From Sphagnum compactum (taxonomy: Eukaryota; Bryophyta; Sphagnopsida; Sphagnales): a stretch of DNA of 64,000 bases. The stretch covers positions 6,106,157-6,170,156 of the forward strand of contig OZ234503.1 of the NCBI GenBank assembly GCA_965153455.1, read 5' to 3'. This document shows positions 51,001 to 63,359 of this stretch, in pieces (the stretch's first letter is position 1; each line of letters begins with the position of its first letter). A program made the position numbers and the translations under genes. The notes beneath the pieces were generated by a model that was not told the DNA's origin, ran no database searches, and saw only the letters and a program-made list of their open reading frames with translations.

Positions 51001-53587
51001 ATCATGGCCTATTGCAGAGTAATATACAGCAGCCAGATATACGATCTACACCTCTACAAAGGAAGGTGTCTTTGTCATCAACTGGAGTAGCACATATTGG
51101 TCGAGGTGGTGGCAGCCAGACACAATTTGTTCTCCCACCTCAGCATCAAGCTCAACTGCAGCCACCACGAGCTCAACAACCTCAAACATCCGGGCCTAAT
51201 ATGCGGAGTGCACAATGGTCAACTTCTGAGAACACAGCACAACCTACGAGACATAAAGGTAGTGGTGGGAGAGGAGGCCGGGGTGGAAACTACCAGGTGG
51301 TTGGAGGAAGGCGGAGTTCATACACATACCATGGTGGACCTGCTGCAGGACTTCGCAGTGGTGTGCACATTGTGGATCCTGGGTTCACTGCTCCAATGCC
51401 AAATGTTGGACCTGGTTAGTACTACACTGTCAAGTTCTCTTAAGATGCTGTTTTGGATCTGTCTTTGGCAATATGGAGGTACACTGCCCATCTCTGAACT
51501 GAGGAAGTGCTTGATCTCATGTTGATATGGGTTTAAATGTTGCATCCTGGTCAGGAACAAATATGTTTAATATGGTTGGGCATACATAATCTAGTTTTTT
51601 GGCGCTCTATGTGTTAATAGTGTAATTAGGCCAAAATGGCCATAAGCTGTCCTTTTGGACAAGGTGTTTGTAGCTTGTTGCAACTTTGTTCATGTCAGCT
51701 CTGTGTTCTGAGGAAAGTTGGCCTTCAGTGAGCATTGTGATAGACAGGAGATGTTTTGGTGTGCAGCAGTTGCAGTGCAGTATGGTGGTCAACCGCAAAC
51801 TGGCATGGGGGTGCCTGCTGTTGGGATGGCTATGCCAAATTATTCAGGTCAACCTCAGTATGGGTTTGCCAATCAGGAAGTTGCATGGTATGGACTATGT
51901 AGAAGGCTTAGCAATTTCTTATTCTTGTCTGGTGCTGGGTGTCAACATGTATTGTTTCTGCTGTTTCCTCCAGGTTGCCTTCATCATATGTTCAGTAATC
52001 TTTATTGAACTGAATTTTTCTTTGTCCAATCTGAATGTAGTCTAGGGGTGCAATGCTGTTGTACCAGAATCTTTCAAATCTCTTGTTTGAGTGGAACACT
52101 CTTCTTGTTGTCCTAACAATATGCATGGGAACCTGTAATTGCCTTGCAATATTGTATGAACATTTGTGCCTTTTGATTGTGAGAGATCCTGAGACTAGGT
52201 CCGGAATTAGCGGAAGCCTGAGACTGTTTATGACATTAGGGAACCTAATGATTTCCAATAAATTGTTGTATCTATGATAGTTATTGAGACAATCCTTAAT
52301 ACATGCATTAAATGTGGAAAGTAAGCAGATTTACAACTCTTGGCTGCTCTTGACACAATTAAGTACCTTCTGTGAGAGACCTACACTTTCAACTTGACTT
52401 TGTAAATGGCTTGAAATTTATGTTAACAGTGTTTGCTGATAAACTCTTGGGGGTGAAATTACACAGGGTGCCTGTTCTGGGAGGAGGTACAGCAATTGGG
52501 GCTGGATATGCAGCGCCATACATGACCATGGAGGCTACACCAGCGGCTATGTACTATACTCAACCAGTTACACAACCAGCTTCCTTCCAACCACCTGGGT
52601 TAGGCTCATCTCTAACTATGTACTGTGCATTTGGAGGTGATACAGTCTGTTGTTTCATTGAGTTGTTGGGAGATGGAAAATCCTGTGTGTAAGTTCTGCA
52701 AGTTTATATTCACTGGTAGAATCCTCAATCCTGAGAGTGGATTGTAATATAGTGGCACAGATGTGAATTTCCTCCAGTTCTTGAGTTTATGTCAAACACG
52801 TCAAGGGACATGACCAACACTGTTGGTCATTGTTGACATGAAAACTATCAATTTGATTGCAGAGGGAAACTTCAGAAAATGTGAAGGTAATCAAACAAAT
52901 ATTGTCACTCTTTGCTATACCAAAACAAACACATGAGTGAGGGTGGTCATAACCATATGTGACTCACAAAGTCTTAGTCTTCACCATAGCAAATGAGTCA
53001 AGAATGCTTCACATGTCACAAGACATGACAGGTCAAATTTCAGTGGTGTGTAGTAGGTTGATCAAGTATCAGTGGAAGTGAGTTTGGGTCCAGTTTATTG
53101 ACTTTGTGTCTGGAATTGTTCAGTAGGGGAGAGCTGAATGGCTCAAAGCCAAGTGGCCTGTGGAAACCTCCTCCAAGACCAGGTAATAACATACTCTAAT
53201 AGTTCCTTGTCAGTCCCGAAGGAAGGCTAACTGTTAAGCTGTCTAAAGTTCACTCAATAATGCCTCAAGAATGGAGAAACTTGGTGTCTAATCTCCAGGA
53301 CCAGAAGTCTTTGCAATTCTTCTTCCTTTGTGCACTGGATCCTTCCAGCTCTCTCACTCACAGTGTCCCTTGTTTCCACTGGTATTGTGAACCATCTTCT
53401 TTTGAGTAAAAATGTCTTCAGACTGTGTGTTATGTATGTTGTGTTTTCCATTGCTTTGTTAATCTTGATTTAAACTGCCTGGCTTCAGTTGGATGAACCC
53501 TACACTTTGTCCGGTTTTGTTTGTGTAGAACATGGAGCAGATGAATTTGGACAGCGGCAAAGTAAACCTCGCAGGTACATGGGTTGA
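48074..53587 (+). CDS. MLN51: MLN51/CASC3/Barentsz homologue, exon-junction-complex component (8 exons, 664 aa)
   Basis: Exons: 48074-48648, 49237-49342, 49547-49743, 50669-51414, 51767-51887, 52467-52598, 53124-53182, 53529-53587; all phases join. The N-terminus is very acidic (a run of eleven Glu near residue 85). The Btz (SELOR) domain spans the first intron: VPTAGAFYMHDDRFREN (about 170-186), then RKLWESKDEKLWVHDLFDEL (198-217), with Trp201 and Trp209. An RGG-rich segment follows (228-270), then SSASPPFFPSG and a long Gln/Gly/Ser-rich stretch with RGG clusters, EVAWVPVLGGG (about 579-589) and a C-terminal KPPPRP and QSKPRRY. In the family this protein binds eIF4AIII and stabilises the exon junction complex on spliced mRNA. 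The exon 4 acceptor at 50,668 was chosen because it alone restores phase. The last exon could instead splice at 53,574; reading through gives RRYMG and stop. Confidence 0.93.
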
Positions 53588-56150
53588 CTATGTCTTATCT
53601 CCACATGCAGCCAATGTTCCAACATGAGGAAGTTTATGTTGTCGTTTCCTTTCTAGTTTGGTAGGTTATATAGTTGGTTCAAGAAGGTTGAGAATTCTGC
53701 ATGGATGTTGATAGAGATGCAGAAGCGGATGATTGGTTTTGCTTGGTCTTCTCTTATTCAGAACTTAGCTTTCCATGGGTTCCAATATCAGCTGATGATG
53801 GGTTCCTGTGTTTTGTTCAGATACTCAGAGATGAGCTTTGGGCAGTGACAACCATGCATGCAGCCTTGTTTGCATTGGGCTCTACTGTACGATAAGGATT
53901 ATGCATGTGTCATGCTGGAATACGGCATTCATCTGTGTTATTGCTTGGTGTGATGGCTCTACTGAATTTCTGGAGAGTTTTGACACATTCCATTGGTTTC
54001 TAGCTGTCCACTTCTAATTGCTGGATCCTGCTCTAGGGGAAGAGGGCAGCTGATAAGCATTCTGCTTCCTTGTGGTGGGATGGAATTTCCTTGTGGATGA
54101 AGCAAAGTCATGCCAGCAGCATGGTGCCTCTCACTGATGACTGGAAGGCTGGTAATCAGATATATGTACTTTGACATGCATGGCTTTTTCATGACAGCAA
54201 CCTGAGCTTTGTTGGAGGAATTACCTGATATACTTGTGTACCTGTGACATGTGAATATTACTATTGTAGTTTGACATTCTCAGCGCACATAAAAAAGTTT
54301 CTCATGTGTTTGGCAGTGGTTGCGAATGGAGATTACTATGCACGGAAAGCATTCCAAAGTTATTGCCTAGTGTATATGGACATTGCTTTAAACAGGATAA
54401 CAAAGAATTATGAAAGGGAGGTGGTGTCCAACAAGGGAATTAAGGCCAAATGCTGATTAAAGTTTCTTACTGGGAGACCATGGACTGGGACCAAATGCTG
54501 AGGAAAGGTTCTTATGAGGTTCCATGGACTTTTGGGTCAAGGTTCCCTTGGGAAACCTTTGTGGTTTTGGGGTTCCATTGACTTTGGGCTCATGTTCCCT
54601 GGCCCTTGTGAACTCAGAAATGAGAAGGCTGACATGCTGTTTGGCCCACCTGACTCAGTTTGCTTGAGTTGCAGAGGAGAGATGTGCATTATGATCTGGC
54701 AAAGGTAGAAGGTGCTGTCTTTTTAGCTGTTGGGTTTAGGGTTTAGGGTTTAGGGTTATGATGATTGGCACTTAGGTGCCAAGCTATTTATTTTTCAAAG
54801 AATGGGCTTCATGTCTCTATCGCAATGTTTAGGATGCCTTTTGAAACTGATATGTTGTTCTGTAGAAGGTCATGATGTTTGGCGGCTAGTTGGTGATCTA
54901 TGTCAAAGGGTTTGGGTCTATCACTTTATGTATAATTTTTTGGATTTATGCAACTAGTTATGTAAGAGCACATGGCTTGGAACGTTTTTGGGTAATAATA
55001 TGCTCTACTACAGTAGGCCTCAATGATCAGCCTTTTGTGTGATGGTATTCAGGGTTTTGGGAAACAGATAGAAGCACATTTTGTAGATTTTGTGCAGATT
55101 CTGGGTAATATTGTAGTGATAAAAGGATGGGTGCAGGAATTTTGAGCTTATTGGTCCTCAATTTGCAAGCTGATGCAAAGATTGGCCCCAAATTTGGAGA
55201 TTTGTTTCCACTGATGAGTCAAGTTTATGCAATCTGGATAGACAGGAACTAAGTAGCTATTTTCTTTGTCAACAAAAACATACTCAAGCACAGCTGGTAA
55301 TAACCTGCCTTTCCAAATTGTTCAATACTCATGCTCATCTTATGCAACTTTAGTGTAGTACTAAATTTTTACAACCCTTTTGGGTGCTTTTTGGTATGCA
55401 GCCCTTAGCATCCAAAGTGCAGTACCTGGTAACGGACCCCTTTCACTGCTGCCCCATGCAGCCTCTCTAGTCTGATTGTGTTTAAGGTCCACCAAGTAGG
55501 TAGTATATATGCCACAAAACATTGAATTGAGTTGGCTTTCTTCATTAACATTCCTGCATGGTTGCCAGGTTCTTGCCTAGTTCTCCACACACCATAAGAT
55601 TTGGTATCAGCAAGATGTAAACAACACACTTATTGGTTAACCTGAGAAGTGAACATATCAACCCTTTGACATGAAGATTAGAGGAAGGTGATAGGAGGAC
55701 GTGTGTTTGCTCATGCGAAACAAGAAACCTAAAATCTTTGGAAATGAATGCAAAAGCATCTCAAATAACATTGTGGGTAGAAATGTGCTCCCCATGTGGG
55801 AACACTATAGAAGGTGTATCCCCATTGAGTTTACAGATTAACCATAGGTGCAATGGGCTAAACCACAAGTTGTTGGATGGCAAAGGCCAAGTTGGTGTGC
55901 ACCGCTAAAGAGAAGATGTTTGATGTCATACACAATGAAGATGATTGGGCAAACAAAGAACCAAACAACCAAACCTAGGTTTATGGAAGACTTAAGACAA
56001 GCATAATGAGGATCAAAAGACATGTTAGAAATGATGTTGAAAAAGCCTGCTAGTCACAAAAGCCCACAAAATCATGCAGAATGTTAATATCAAGATGATT
56101 TTGGAGGATTCACAATCAAAAGATCACAGCACCTCTGTCACCTCCATCTA
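53588..56150. other. Downstream of MLN51-like gene; no supportable gene
   Basis: The early part should hold the MLN51-like 3' UTR. Open frames (for example 53,701-53,895 and 54,244-54,456) lack domains or splice support. An interstitial telomere-type run is listed separately. Confidence 0.45.
54732..54757. repeat. Interstitial TTTAGGG telomere-type repeat
   Basis: Three to four consecutive GGGTTTA units occur in gggtttagggtttagggttt and its continuation. TTTAGGG is the usual plant telomere unit. A shorter partial run lies near 4,709. Confidence 0.85.
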
Positions 56151-56212
56151 ATTGTCAGCCCTTGACATTAGGTGGTGAAAGATTGAAGCTGAAAGATATA
56201 GCTTTACCTGAA

Positions 56213-56618
56213 CTTGTATCCTTGTTGGCAACTGCAGCTGGGAGCTGGGGTAGCTGACCTTCATAATCAATGGCCTCCACAAGACAGTTGTACTCAAACC
56301 TGTCAGGTGTTTTAAGGCCTCTGCACAAGCCAAGAAGCTTATCGAATTTGAGTTTCCACAACTACAGTATCCAATAGATGAAACAAAATGTGACATGTGG
56401 TTGACATAGATTGAAAAAATGGGTTGAAAGCACGAACAGAACAAGCCTTTAACTGGAGGGAAGCCCACAAACCGGGAAGATGTGCAAAGGTCTGTGAGGC
56501 AATCTTCAGCGGTTGAGGAGTCTTTCATGTTGTCTGAGAGCATGTCACTCATGAGATCACCAAAGCAGCATCCCTCCCACTCCAGAATATCGTCGATGGA
56601 GATTAAAGGCTCAGACAT
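56213..56618 (-). CDS. Unidentified minus-strand pair of candidate exons (partial)
   Basis: Two stretches look protein-coding. The first begins at ATG 56,618 with MSEPLISIDDILEWEGCCFG and continues to FVGFPPVK near 56,450. The second, about 56,369-56,213, follows a pyrimidine-rich acceptor (tggatactgtag) and reads LWKLKFDKLLGLCRGLKTP, FEYNCLVEAIDYEGQLPQLP and ends at a GTAAAG donor after TSSG. A phase-0 join through a GTTAAA donor at about 56,458 is possible. No family is recognised and no downstream exon was found, so it may be a gene fragment or a diverged pseudogene. Composition (acidic, Leu/Phe-rich) differs from the random AT-driven frames nearby. Confidence 0.4.
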
Positions 56619-56699
56619 ATCTGGATTATCCCCACAGCCTTGTAGTTTAGGGTTAATTTTTATATTTTCGAAATGAAAAATAATTAGTTTTCCAAAAGT

Positions 56700-58300
56700 C
56701 AATTTAGTTTTGGAATTTTTGAATTAGTAATGTTTTCATGGTCTTCATTATCATATTAGTTACTGATATTTTCAGATTTTAGTAATCAATAATTACGGTG
56801 GTTTTCAACAACTAAACTTCCCTTTTTCAAGGAAAAAAGAAAAAGAAAAAGTGTTTACAGAAGTATGATCACGTCCTCCGTGGAACAAAATGGAAATAAA
56901 TTAAGAAAGGAAGGAAAAGAAATCTGAAAGGAAGAAAAAACAAAGAAAAATTCCTTAAAAGAAACAAATACATTTGAAAAAAAGTAACAATTAATAGAAA
57001 CAAAAAATGAAGGATTTTAAAAATTCTAATAAAATAGAGGAAACAAGAAGATGGGGAAAAAGGAAACAAAGAAAGGGGGAAATAATGCATTTTCAAAAAA
57101 ATTGAGTTTGAAATGTCAATTTCAAGTCTCAACATCTCATTTTGGATTTCAAAAATGACAATGGATGTGGGCTCACCAGTGTCCAGATGCTCTGGAATGC
57201 CCACAAAGCCTCGTCTTCAAAAAGTTCTATTCCCACTATTGGGAGCTAATGAACTTGTTTTGAGCTTAGACATTGAGATTGATGATGACAGTGTAAGGAA
57301 ATATTTAAATCAATTGAAATTTTGATATATAAAATGTTTTATGACATTTTAACATCCATATATGTTACCTGATTATAACATGGTTGTAACTAGTTGTACA
57401 TGGATTCAATGTTGATATGCTAAATGATAGTTGCCACTTGTTTTCATTAATGACAATTCATTAGTTGAAGTCATTTGCATTCATCTATTATCTTTTTTAT
57501 GTAATCCATTTTTTGTTTCATCCAACCCCTAACACATTTTATCATTCATTTGTTAGTTGATGGTGTCACTAACGGTAGTTGAATACTAGACTAGTGAAGT
57601 TAGCACACATGTGAAGTGAGGACGTGCTTCTTACTATCCACTGAAAGTGTAGGCTGTCCAACTGAAGAGATTCTGTTGATGTTAGAAATATTCGAGGATT
57701 GTCCACCCAGTCGAAACTGCTGCAAGAGTAGCACTTAGTGCATTACTGCTGATAACTTGGAGTATGGTTGATGACTATGTGGATGCTTTCATATGCAGGT
57801 GACAATGGTAGGGTAATCTATGACTAAAAGTACTCAAAAAGAATGCAGCTAGATGAGTTTAGTATGGATCTAGTTTGGCCCACTGTCATCAGTCACAGGG
57901 TGATTCTACAGAGTCTTGATTTGCTAGCAGATCAGAGCAGAACAATTCTGTGATGTGAATGTCTTGATGATGAAAATGATTGGTTTCCATGGTAGTTATT
58001 TGGTTCTGGTTTTGTGTTTGAAGTAAACTCACAAACTTTTTTTGCAGAGTCACCTGAGAAGGGAAGAACTCTTTTTCTTTTGTTGTCATAGGGACACACT
58101 GCTGATTGAATTAGTACTAAATTTTGTGTATACCAATTAAACTCTACTAAGAAAATCCTACTGGTACAGGAAAACATTTCTATGAGGTTTTCTGTCTGAG
58201 TTTCAAATATAGAGGCTGCAATAGATTGGGAGTCATGTGAGTCAGGCTCTGTGAGATTATTTCAGTAACAATTCCTCTTTTTTTTTCCTCGTTGTGAGAA
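56700..58300. other. Intergenic, AT-rich; unassigned short frames
   Basis: The segment holds A-rich low complexity (56,830-57,100) and a plus-strand frame at 57,113-57,325 (RLQKVLFPLLGANELVLSLD) without recognised family or splice support. Nothing else is supportable. Confidence 0.4.
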
Positions 58301-58479
58301 GTTTCAGAACTGAAGGGAATCTTGCAAGCTTCTTCAACAGTGAAATTAGGAGCTCATGGACTTATCTCGAGTATTAAGAAAAACCTTTCAAATCTGCTCA
58401 AAAACTGCATACCATCTTATACATTTCTTATTAGTTGGTCAACATCTTTCCTAAACATAGTGAGGAAAGTGGAAGCAGC

Positions 58480-59590
58480 ATGGATTGATTGCCCAGTCAC
58501 ACCCATCCTTGCAAATCAAACAGGGCGTTTAGCCCCACCACAATGTTATCAGCTTGATGCCCAAGTTTATGGATTGAGTGGGAGAGAAGAGGAAGAGCAG
58601 GAGTCCCCAGTAAGCCCACCTGGTAAGCCATGGACCCCCATTTGAACCTCAATTTGTGAATCGTGAATGAGAGAGACAGAATAAAATGCTTTGGTTTAAA
58701 TGTCTACAAAATTCATGTGCAGATCTCCAAGAAACTGGTACTGGAACAGAAGGAAGTGGCTATTGTCTTGGGAGATGAAGAGGCCTGGAATAATGTGGGC
58801 TGAACAGCAGGTTTGTTGATTCATTCGTGGTTGATGTATTTGGGTTTGGAGTTTCTGTGAAAGAATTCTTCAGAAATGCAGGAATGGTGAAGGAATTGAA
58901 CTGTCAACCAAATTCTCTTGACAGCCCAAATTCCATTCAGCACTTTCAGAGTGGGCATGATCCATCAAAAACCTCAAACCCTCAACGCTCATAAACTCAT
59001 GTCTCTAGTCCCCAAATCTCTGAAACCTCAACCCTGAACCTTGAACTAGTCCTGGCACTGATGATATCTTTCACTCTCTTCCTAATATTGAGTGAAATTC
59101 TAATGTAACACTGTTTGGTGTTAGACAATATGGTCTGCATTTTCAGCATGCATGTCTTATATGCTCATTTGTAAGTCCTTAAGGTCTGCTTAGTTTTGGA
59201 TCCAGTGCTAATCCCCAAAGATCATTGTCTTACACAAAACACATTAGTCCTGACACAAGCACATAAACTTGTGACATCCTTGCAGAGAAGTAACAGAATT
59301 GCACAACTCCACTTCAATTGTCACAAGGGTGGAATGATGTTTCCCTTGTCATAAGACTTGGTTCCATTAGCAGGAATGATTAGGACTGGGAGGGTCTCCT
59401 GGTTGTTCTCCTGGTTATTCAATTCCCCATCTATTGCCAATGGCATAACAGGTGGTAAAAGTGGATGGATGCTTACCAGCTTTCTTTTGTTCTTGTCTAG
59501 CAGTGACATGCCCACAATGCAGTTACAGACAAGCATATTTTATGCAAATCCAAATCCATTCTGCTGATGAGCCCATGACAAATCATCCAA
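58480..59590 (+). pseudogene. Remnant of RNA polymerase III subunit RPC11 (TFIIS-like zinc ribbon)
   Basis: Two exon-like blocks match the RPC11/POLR3K family in order. Block 1 (58,723-58,798, after a cag acceptor) reads ISKKLVLEQKEVAIVLGDEEAWNNV, corresponding to the linker KxVDDVLGGxxAWxNV. Block 2 (59,501-59,583, after tgtctag) reads VTCPQCSYRQAYFMQIQIHS followed by ADEPMT, the TFIIS-like C-ribbon with its catalytic-type acidic DE. The final FYKCxxCGHxW half of the zinc ribbon is missing, and no canonical GT donor joins block 1 to block 2. An upstream frame near 58,490-58,560 (DCPVTPILANQTGR, then PPQC) is faintly like the N-terminal ribbon but lacks its cysteine pairs. This is best read as a decaying copy; in living genes the subunit supports transcript cleavage and termination by Pol III. 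Confidence 0.55.
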
Positions 59591-60898
59591 ATATGCTATT
59601 TCAGACTCTGTGCTCAAGTAAATTTGGGCCAGTAGCTGCATTTGATCCAAAGAGGGATTTTCCAAGTCTACATTCTGTTGGGTGTATTTTATATGAGACT
59701 GAGTTGAGAGACTGGATTGGAATTTGATGATACTGATGGAGATAGACAGGTTGTGCTTGCAGTGAATGCTTGTCTGCTCCATTATCTCTATGGCTGCATC
59801 TCCCTCATCTGCCACATTTCAATTCTACATTTGCTGCTGGCTATTCCTCTGTATGTTCACTTTGCATCAACAAAGTTTCTTAAGCAATGTTCGTCTCCCT
59901 CAAATGGATTAAGTGTCAAGAGTTCTGTATGTGATCGCTTTAAGAGCAAGATCCCATTGTGGATTCAGGTCACTCATCAATAGGGGAGGTAGTACTCCAC
60001 TGGCACACCCTGGCTTTTGGGAAAGATGTGAAACAGACTTGCTCTGATTTTAATGTACATAGGGATATATGGATATTGATCTAGACCATTTCAACGACAC
60101 CATTTGTCAGGGATTTTCATCAATGAGATATCTGTGTACCCTGGTGTCATGTATGATTCTTGAGTTATCTGAGGTACACCATGACACCACGCAACTGACA
60201 TTAGGATTGAAGCTCTGACCTTCGAGAACTTGTAAATCAAATAACAAACATAAGGCTTATCTGTATCTTGCAACAGTGTGTCATGCACTTCAACTCAAAC
60301 CTACCACAAAATCTTTGAACTGAAACCATACATATCTGTTCTAGAAAAACATTGAACATCAATTTGATTTATGAGACAGGAGAAGAAGAATCTTGCTCTC
60401 AGAGATTTCCTCAAACTTACAAGTGTGCAGATGCAGAGACCTTGAATGCACAGATGGATGAAATGGAGAAGGTTGCAAAAAATAGATTCCAAAAATGATT
60501 ATCCAGAAAATTGAAATTTGCAAAAGACAATTGTCACAACCTTTGTTATTATGCTGAAACTAGTCCCAACTGCGAACTGATTTCTTTTGGGAGGAGTAAT
60601 CTCAAGCAAGTTCAAATCCATGTTCGTGTTGCTTCAAAGACTTGGCAGTGTAAGCAACAATTGCACATGAAATTTCAAATAGGGTGACTCTCAATGGCCA
60701 CTAACTTGAGCATTAGAAAAACAGCATAGAGCAATAAGAGACAGCATAATATGAGACAACATGTAGTCTTCCACAACAGACCTGATGCAAACAGCATGAA
60801 CAAGCTGCTCAATATTTTGGATATCTGTTCACTTTTCCCATTTAATGATTTGTACCTCCCCACATATCAATTGAGTCCCAGTTGCTGAGTGCATGGGA
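59590..60898. other. Intergenic between RPC11 remnant and TPR gene
   Basis: No supportable gene. The end nearest 60,898 should include the TPR gene 3' UTR. Short exon-like frames such as the minus-strand stretch at about 60,195-60,280 (LLQDTDKPYVCYLIYKF) have no recognised family. Confidence 0.4.
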
Positions 60899-62847
60899 TT
60901 ACCTCAACAAGATGAACTTTTGCAGAGATTCCACTAGACTTGGAGGCCAATGCCTACTGTTCCTCACCCAAGACAAATCTCTGTAGCGAGGGTCAAGGAG
61001 TGTTGCAATGGTAAATTGCTGCTCTGCAGGCACTGTTGCATGCTTATCCACATATAATGCAGCTGCAAGTGCTGCGTGAATCTCTGCAAACAATCACAAA
61101 CACAATGTCTGACTTAAGACAGCAGCAATGACTACTGTAAACAAATGCCAACATACTCTAGATCTGGATCAAGTTGAACCCATGGGTTCACTATGGTGGT
61201 TTAATCTATGCTTATGGAGACAATAATTATCTTTCTGAGGAACTCCTCTGCAAGGTCAAAACCATGCTTTTGACATATTGTAAGGGGGTAGTGCAGGGCT
61301 GCTATTCACAGACACAAAAAAAGAGAGGAAAGAAGAACTGGCAAGCTCACCAGGGTAACCCTTCAAGCTCACTGACATGTCCTCCATTTCTAGAATAGCC
61401 TCCCCCCGGTCCCCTACCTCATAAAGTGACAATGCTCGGCCTACCCTTGCATATTCTGATAATGCTAAGTCACCAGCTTTCTCAGTTATCTGAAACCACC
61501 ATGACCACCACCATATTTCACAGTCAATCCTGTTCTAAAACTGCTTGCTTTAGGTCAAAGGGGCATTACATAAGCTGAGGAAAAAAAAGTTTCACACAAG
61601 CCCTATCAAACCACAAGACAGGAAGAAGAAAAATGGTGCCATCTCTACAGATAAGCAAGACTGAAAGCAGTGCACCTCAAATGAATCCATGCCTACTTGA
61701 AAGGTTCCCATGTGGTGTAGCTGAAGAAAGAAAGGTATCCAGAAGGTCCCTACAAAATCAGGAGAATACAAATCTCAAAATGGAAAATCTGTTTCCATCT
61801 TCTGTTGAAATGAAGAAAATTGAGGGCAACAATCCTCTTCTGGTATTTCTTCACTCATCAGGTTCTTCTAGTCCCTTTGTTGGAAGCTGGACAAAAATTC
61901 CAATTTCCTATAACCTGGGAAACCACATTTCCAAATTCTTCCCAAAAGAATTCAGAATGTATAGGATTTCAAGCTTTTGATCATGACTGACTGACTCAGC
62001 GAAAAGTAGCTGGGAGGATAATACCACACACAGAACACCAATGGCTTCTTTCCTGGTTTTGAGCAGAGACCTGACTAAAGAAGCCCAACGCTTCAGGGAA
62101 GTCGCCTTGAGCTTGTGCTTCTCTGGCCTTGAACAAGAGCTCCAACGCCTCCGACACCCTCCTAGAGAACGCTTCGCTTGCCTCCTTCGCGTCCTGCGAC
62201 ACGGGGTCGTACGATGTCCCGAGCTCCGACTGCCCTAATACGATCACCGAATTCGTCACGCCGCCATGGTTGTTCCCAGTTATTGCCTGATCCACCAGCG
62301 CTTCCGCCACTGGCACCGGTATGCTGTACAGCAAACACGCCACGGCCGCAATCCCCGCAATCCAGCAACTATCCACAACCTGATTCAATGACCAACTCAA
62401 TCCCTGCTGCTGCTGTGCAGCTTTTTCTTCCCTTCCCAAATTCAGCAGCGACAATCCACTAGCGACACTAGCTCCCGATTTGGAAACCCGAAATCTGGAG
62501 ACACAATCTCCGCACAAACAAAACAATTCACGCCTACATTGGGTGTGGAAGTAGCCATTGCAGATCAAACCAGAGGCCACTGCTGGTGGTGGTACTCCAT
62601 GGAACTGTTGCTGAAATTTAGCAGTACATCCTTGCCCACCGAACCAATTCAACTTCTTTTCTACAACACTACAAATGATGATCCCATGATGTGCAAAATT
62701 GCTGCAACAACCTGCTGCAGCTTCGTGGCGATTTGAGTGAGCTGCGATGTACATGGTGAGAGGATTGGCATTGCGAGTTACAGAAGAAGAAGAAGAAGAA
62801 GAAGAAGAAGAAATTGCTATACTGACATTGGGACGGACACATCCCAT
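60899..62847 (-). CDS. Plastid-type TPR-like protein, At3g18420 family (3 exons, 366 aa)
   Basis: Exons: 62847-62071, 61489-61351, 61083-60899, phases continuous, ending at TAA after FILLR. The N-terminus is Ser/Arg-rich and low in acidic residues, with a ten-residue poly-Ser run from a GAA microsatellite, consistent with a plastid transit peptide. Residues about 160-181 are hydrophobic (CWIAGIAAVACLLYS). The C-terminal half is the conserved TPR-like part: REAQAQGDFPEALGFFSQ, then EYARVGRALSLYEVGDR, MSVSLKGYP, EIHAALAAALYVDKHA and QFTIATLLDPRYRDLSW. The family is plant-conserved and annotated as thylakoid-associated TPR protein; its molecular role is not known to me. A second in-frame Met at codon 32 could be the start if the poly-Ser stretch is leader. 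A gene model with three exons is strongly supported; the function is not. Confidence 0.88.
62784..62812. repeat. (GAA)n microsatellite coding the poly-Ser run
   Basis: About nine consecutive agaagaag triplets near the start of the TPR gene read as TTC/TCT on the minus strand; in the coding frame they give the Ser run at residues 13-22. Copy number is probably variable between individuals. Confidence 0.8.
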
Positions 62848-63359
62848 GTCGTCTTGTACCTAAGTGAAAAGCTGCAAATTGTGGAGGTATTTGTAATCTG
62901 TAAAGAGAAAGCTCGCAGACGACAAAAAGAACTACGAAATTGCAACAAAATAAACAGACATAGAAAAAACAATCTATAACAACCACCAAAAGAAAACCTC
63001 TCTTCTCGGTGGTATTTGCAATCTTTACTAGAGATTGAATTTGACAAAGCAGACCGCAAATTGCAACAAGCGAACGAACAAACAAATGAGACAACAGCCA
63101 GTCAAGACAGACAACAGCATATGCAAACAACAACAACAACAACGCCTATCCTCTGTCTCTGTGTGTGTCTCTCTCACACACACAACAACAACAAAAGTCT
63201 ATCCTCTCTCTCTCTCCACCAAATCTCTTGGACACACCGTGTTGGGCGGTTATCTGATTTTTTTAACCTCAGGTTTTAGGTTTTCCAATTGGCTTGTTGA
63301 AATTTCTTAGGAATCAAAACCCCCCATGTTAGTGTGTAAGTCCTATTTTTTTTAGTTAA
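62848..63359 (-). promoter_or_regulatory. Probable promoter/5' UTR of the TPR gene
   Basis: Upstream of the ATG. Contains an (ACA)n run near 63,125-63,142 and CT/CA-rich low complexity (63,155-63,215). No promoter motif was assigned. Confidence 0.35.

Noticed and set aside
59321-59480. Minus-strand frame ending ...GNIIPPL
   Set aside because: It overlaps the RPC11 remnant region on the opposite strand and has no recognised family.
60091-60288. Minus-strand stretch LLQDTDKPYVCYLIYKF
   Set aside because: It looks exon-like but no family, partner exon or reliable acceptor was found.
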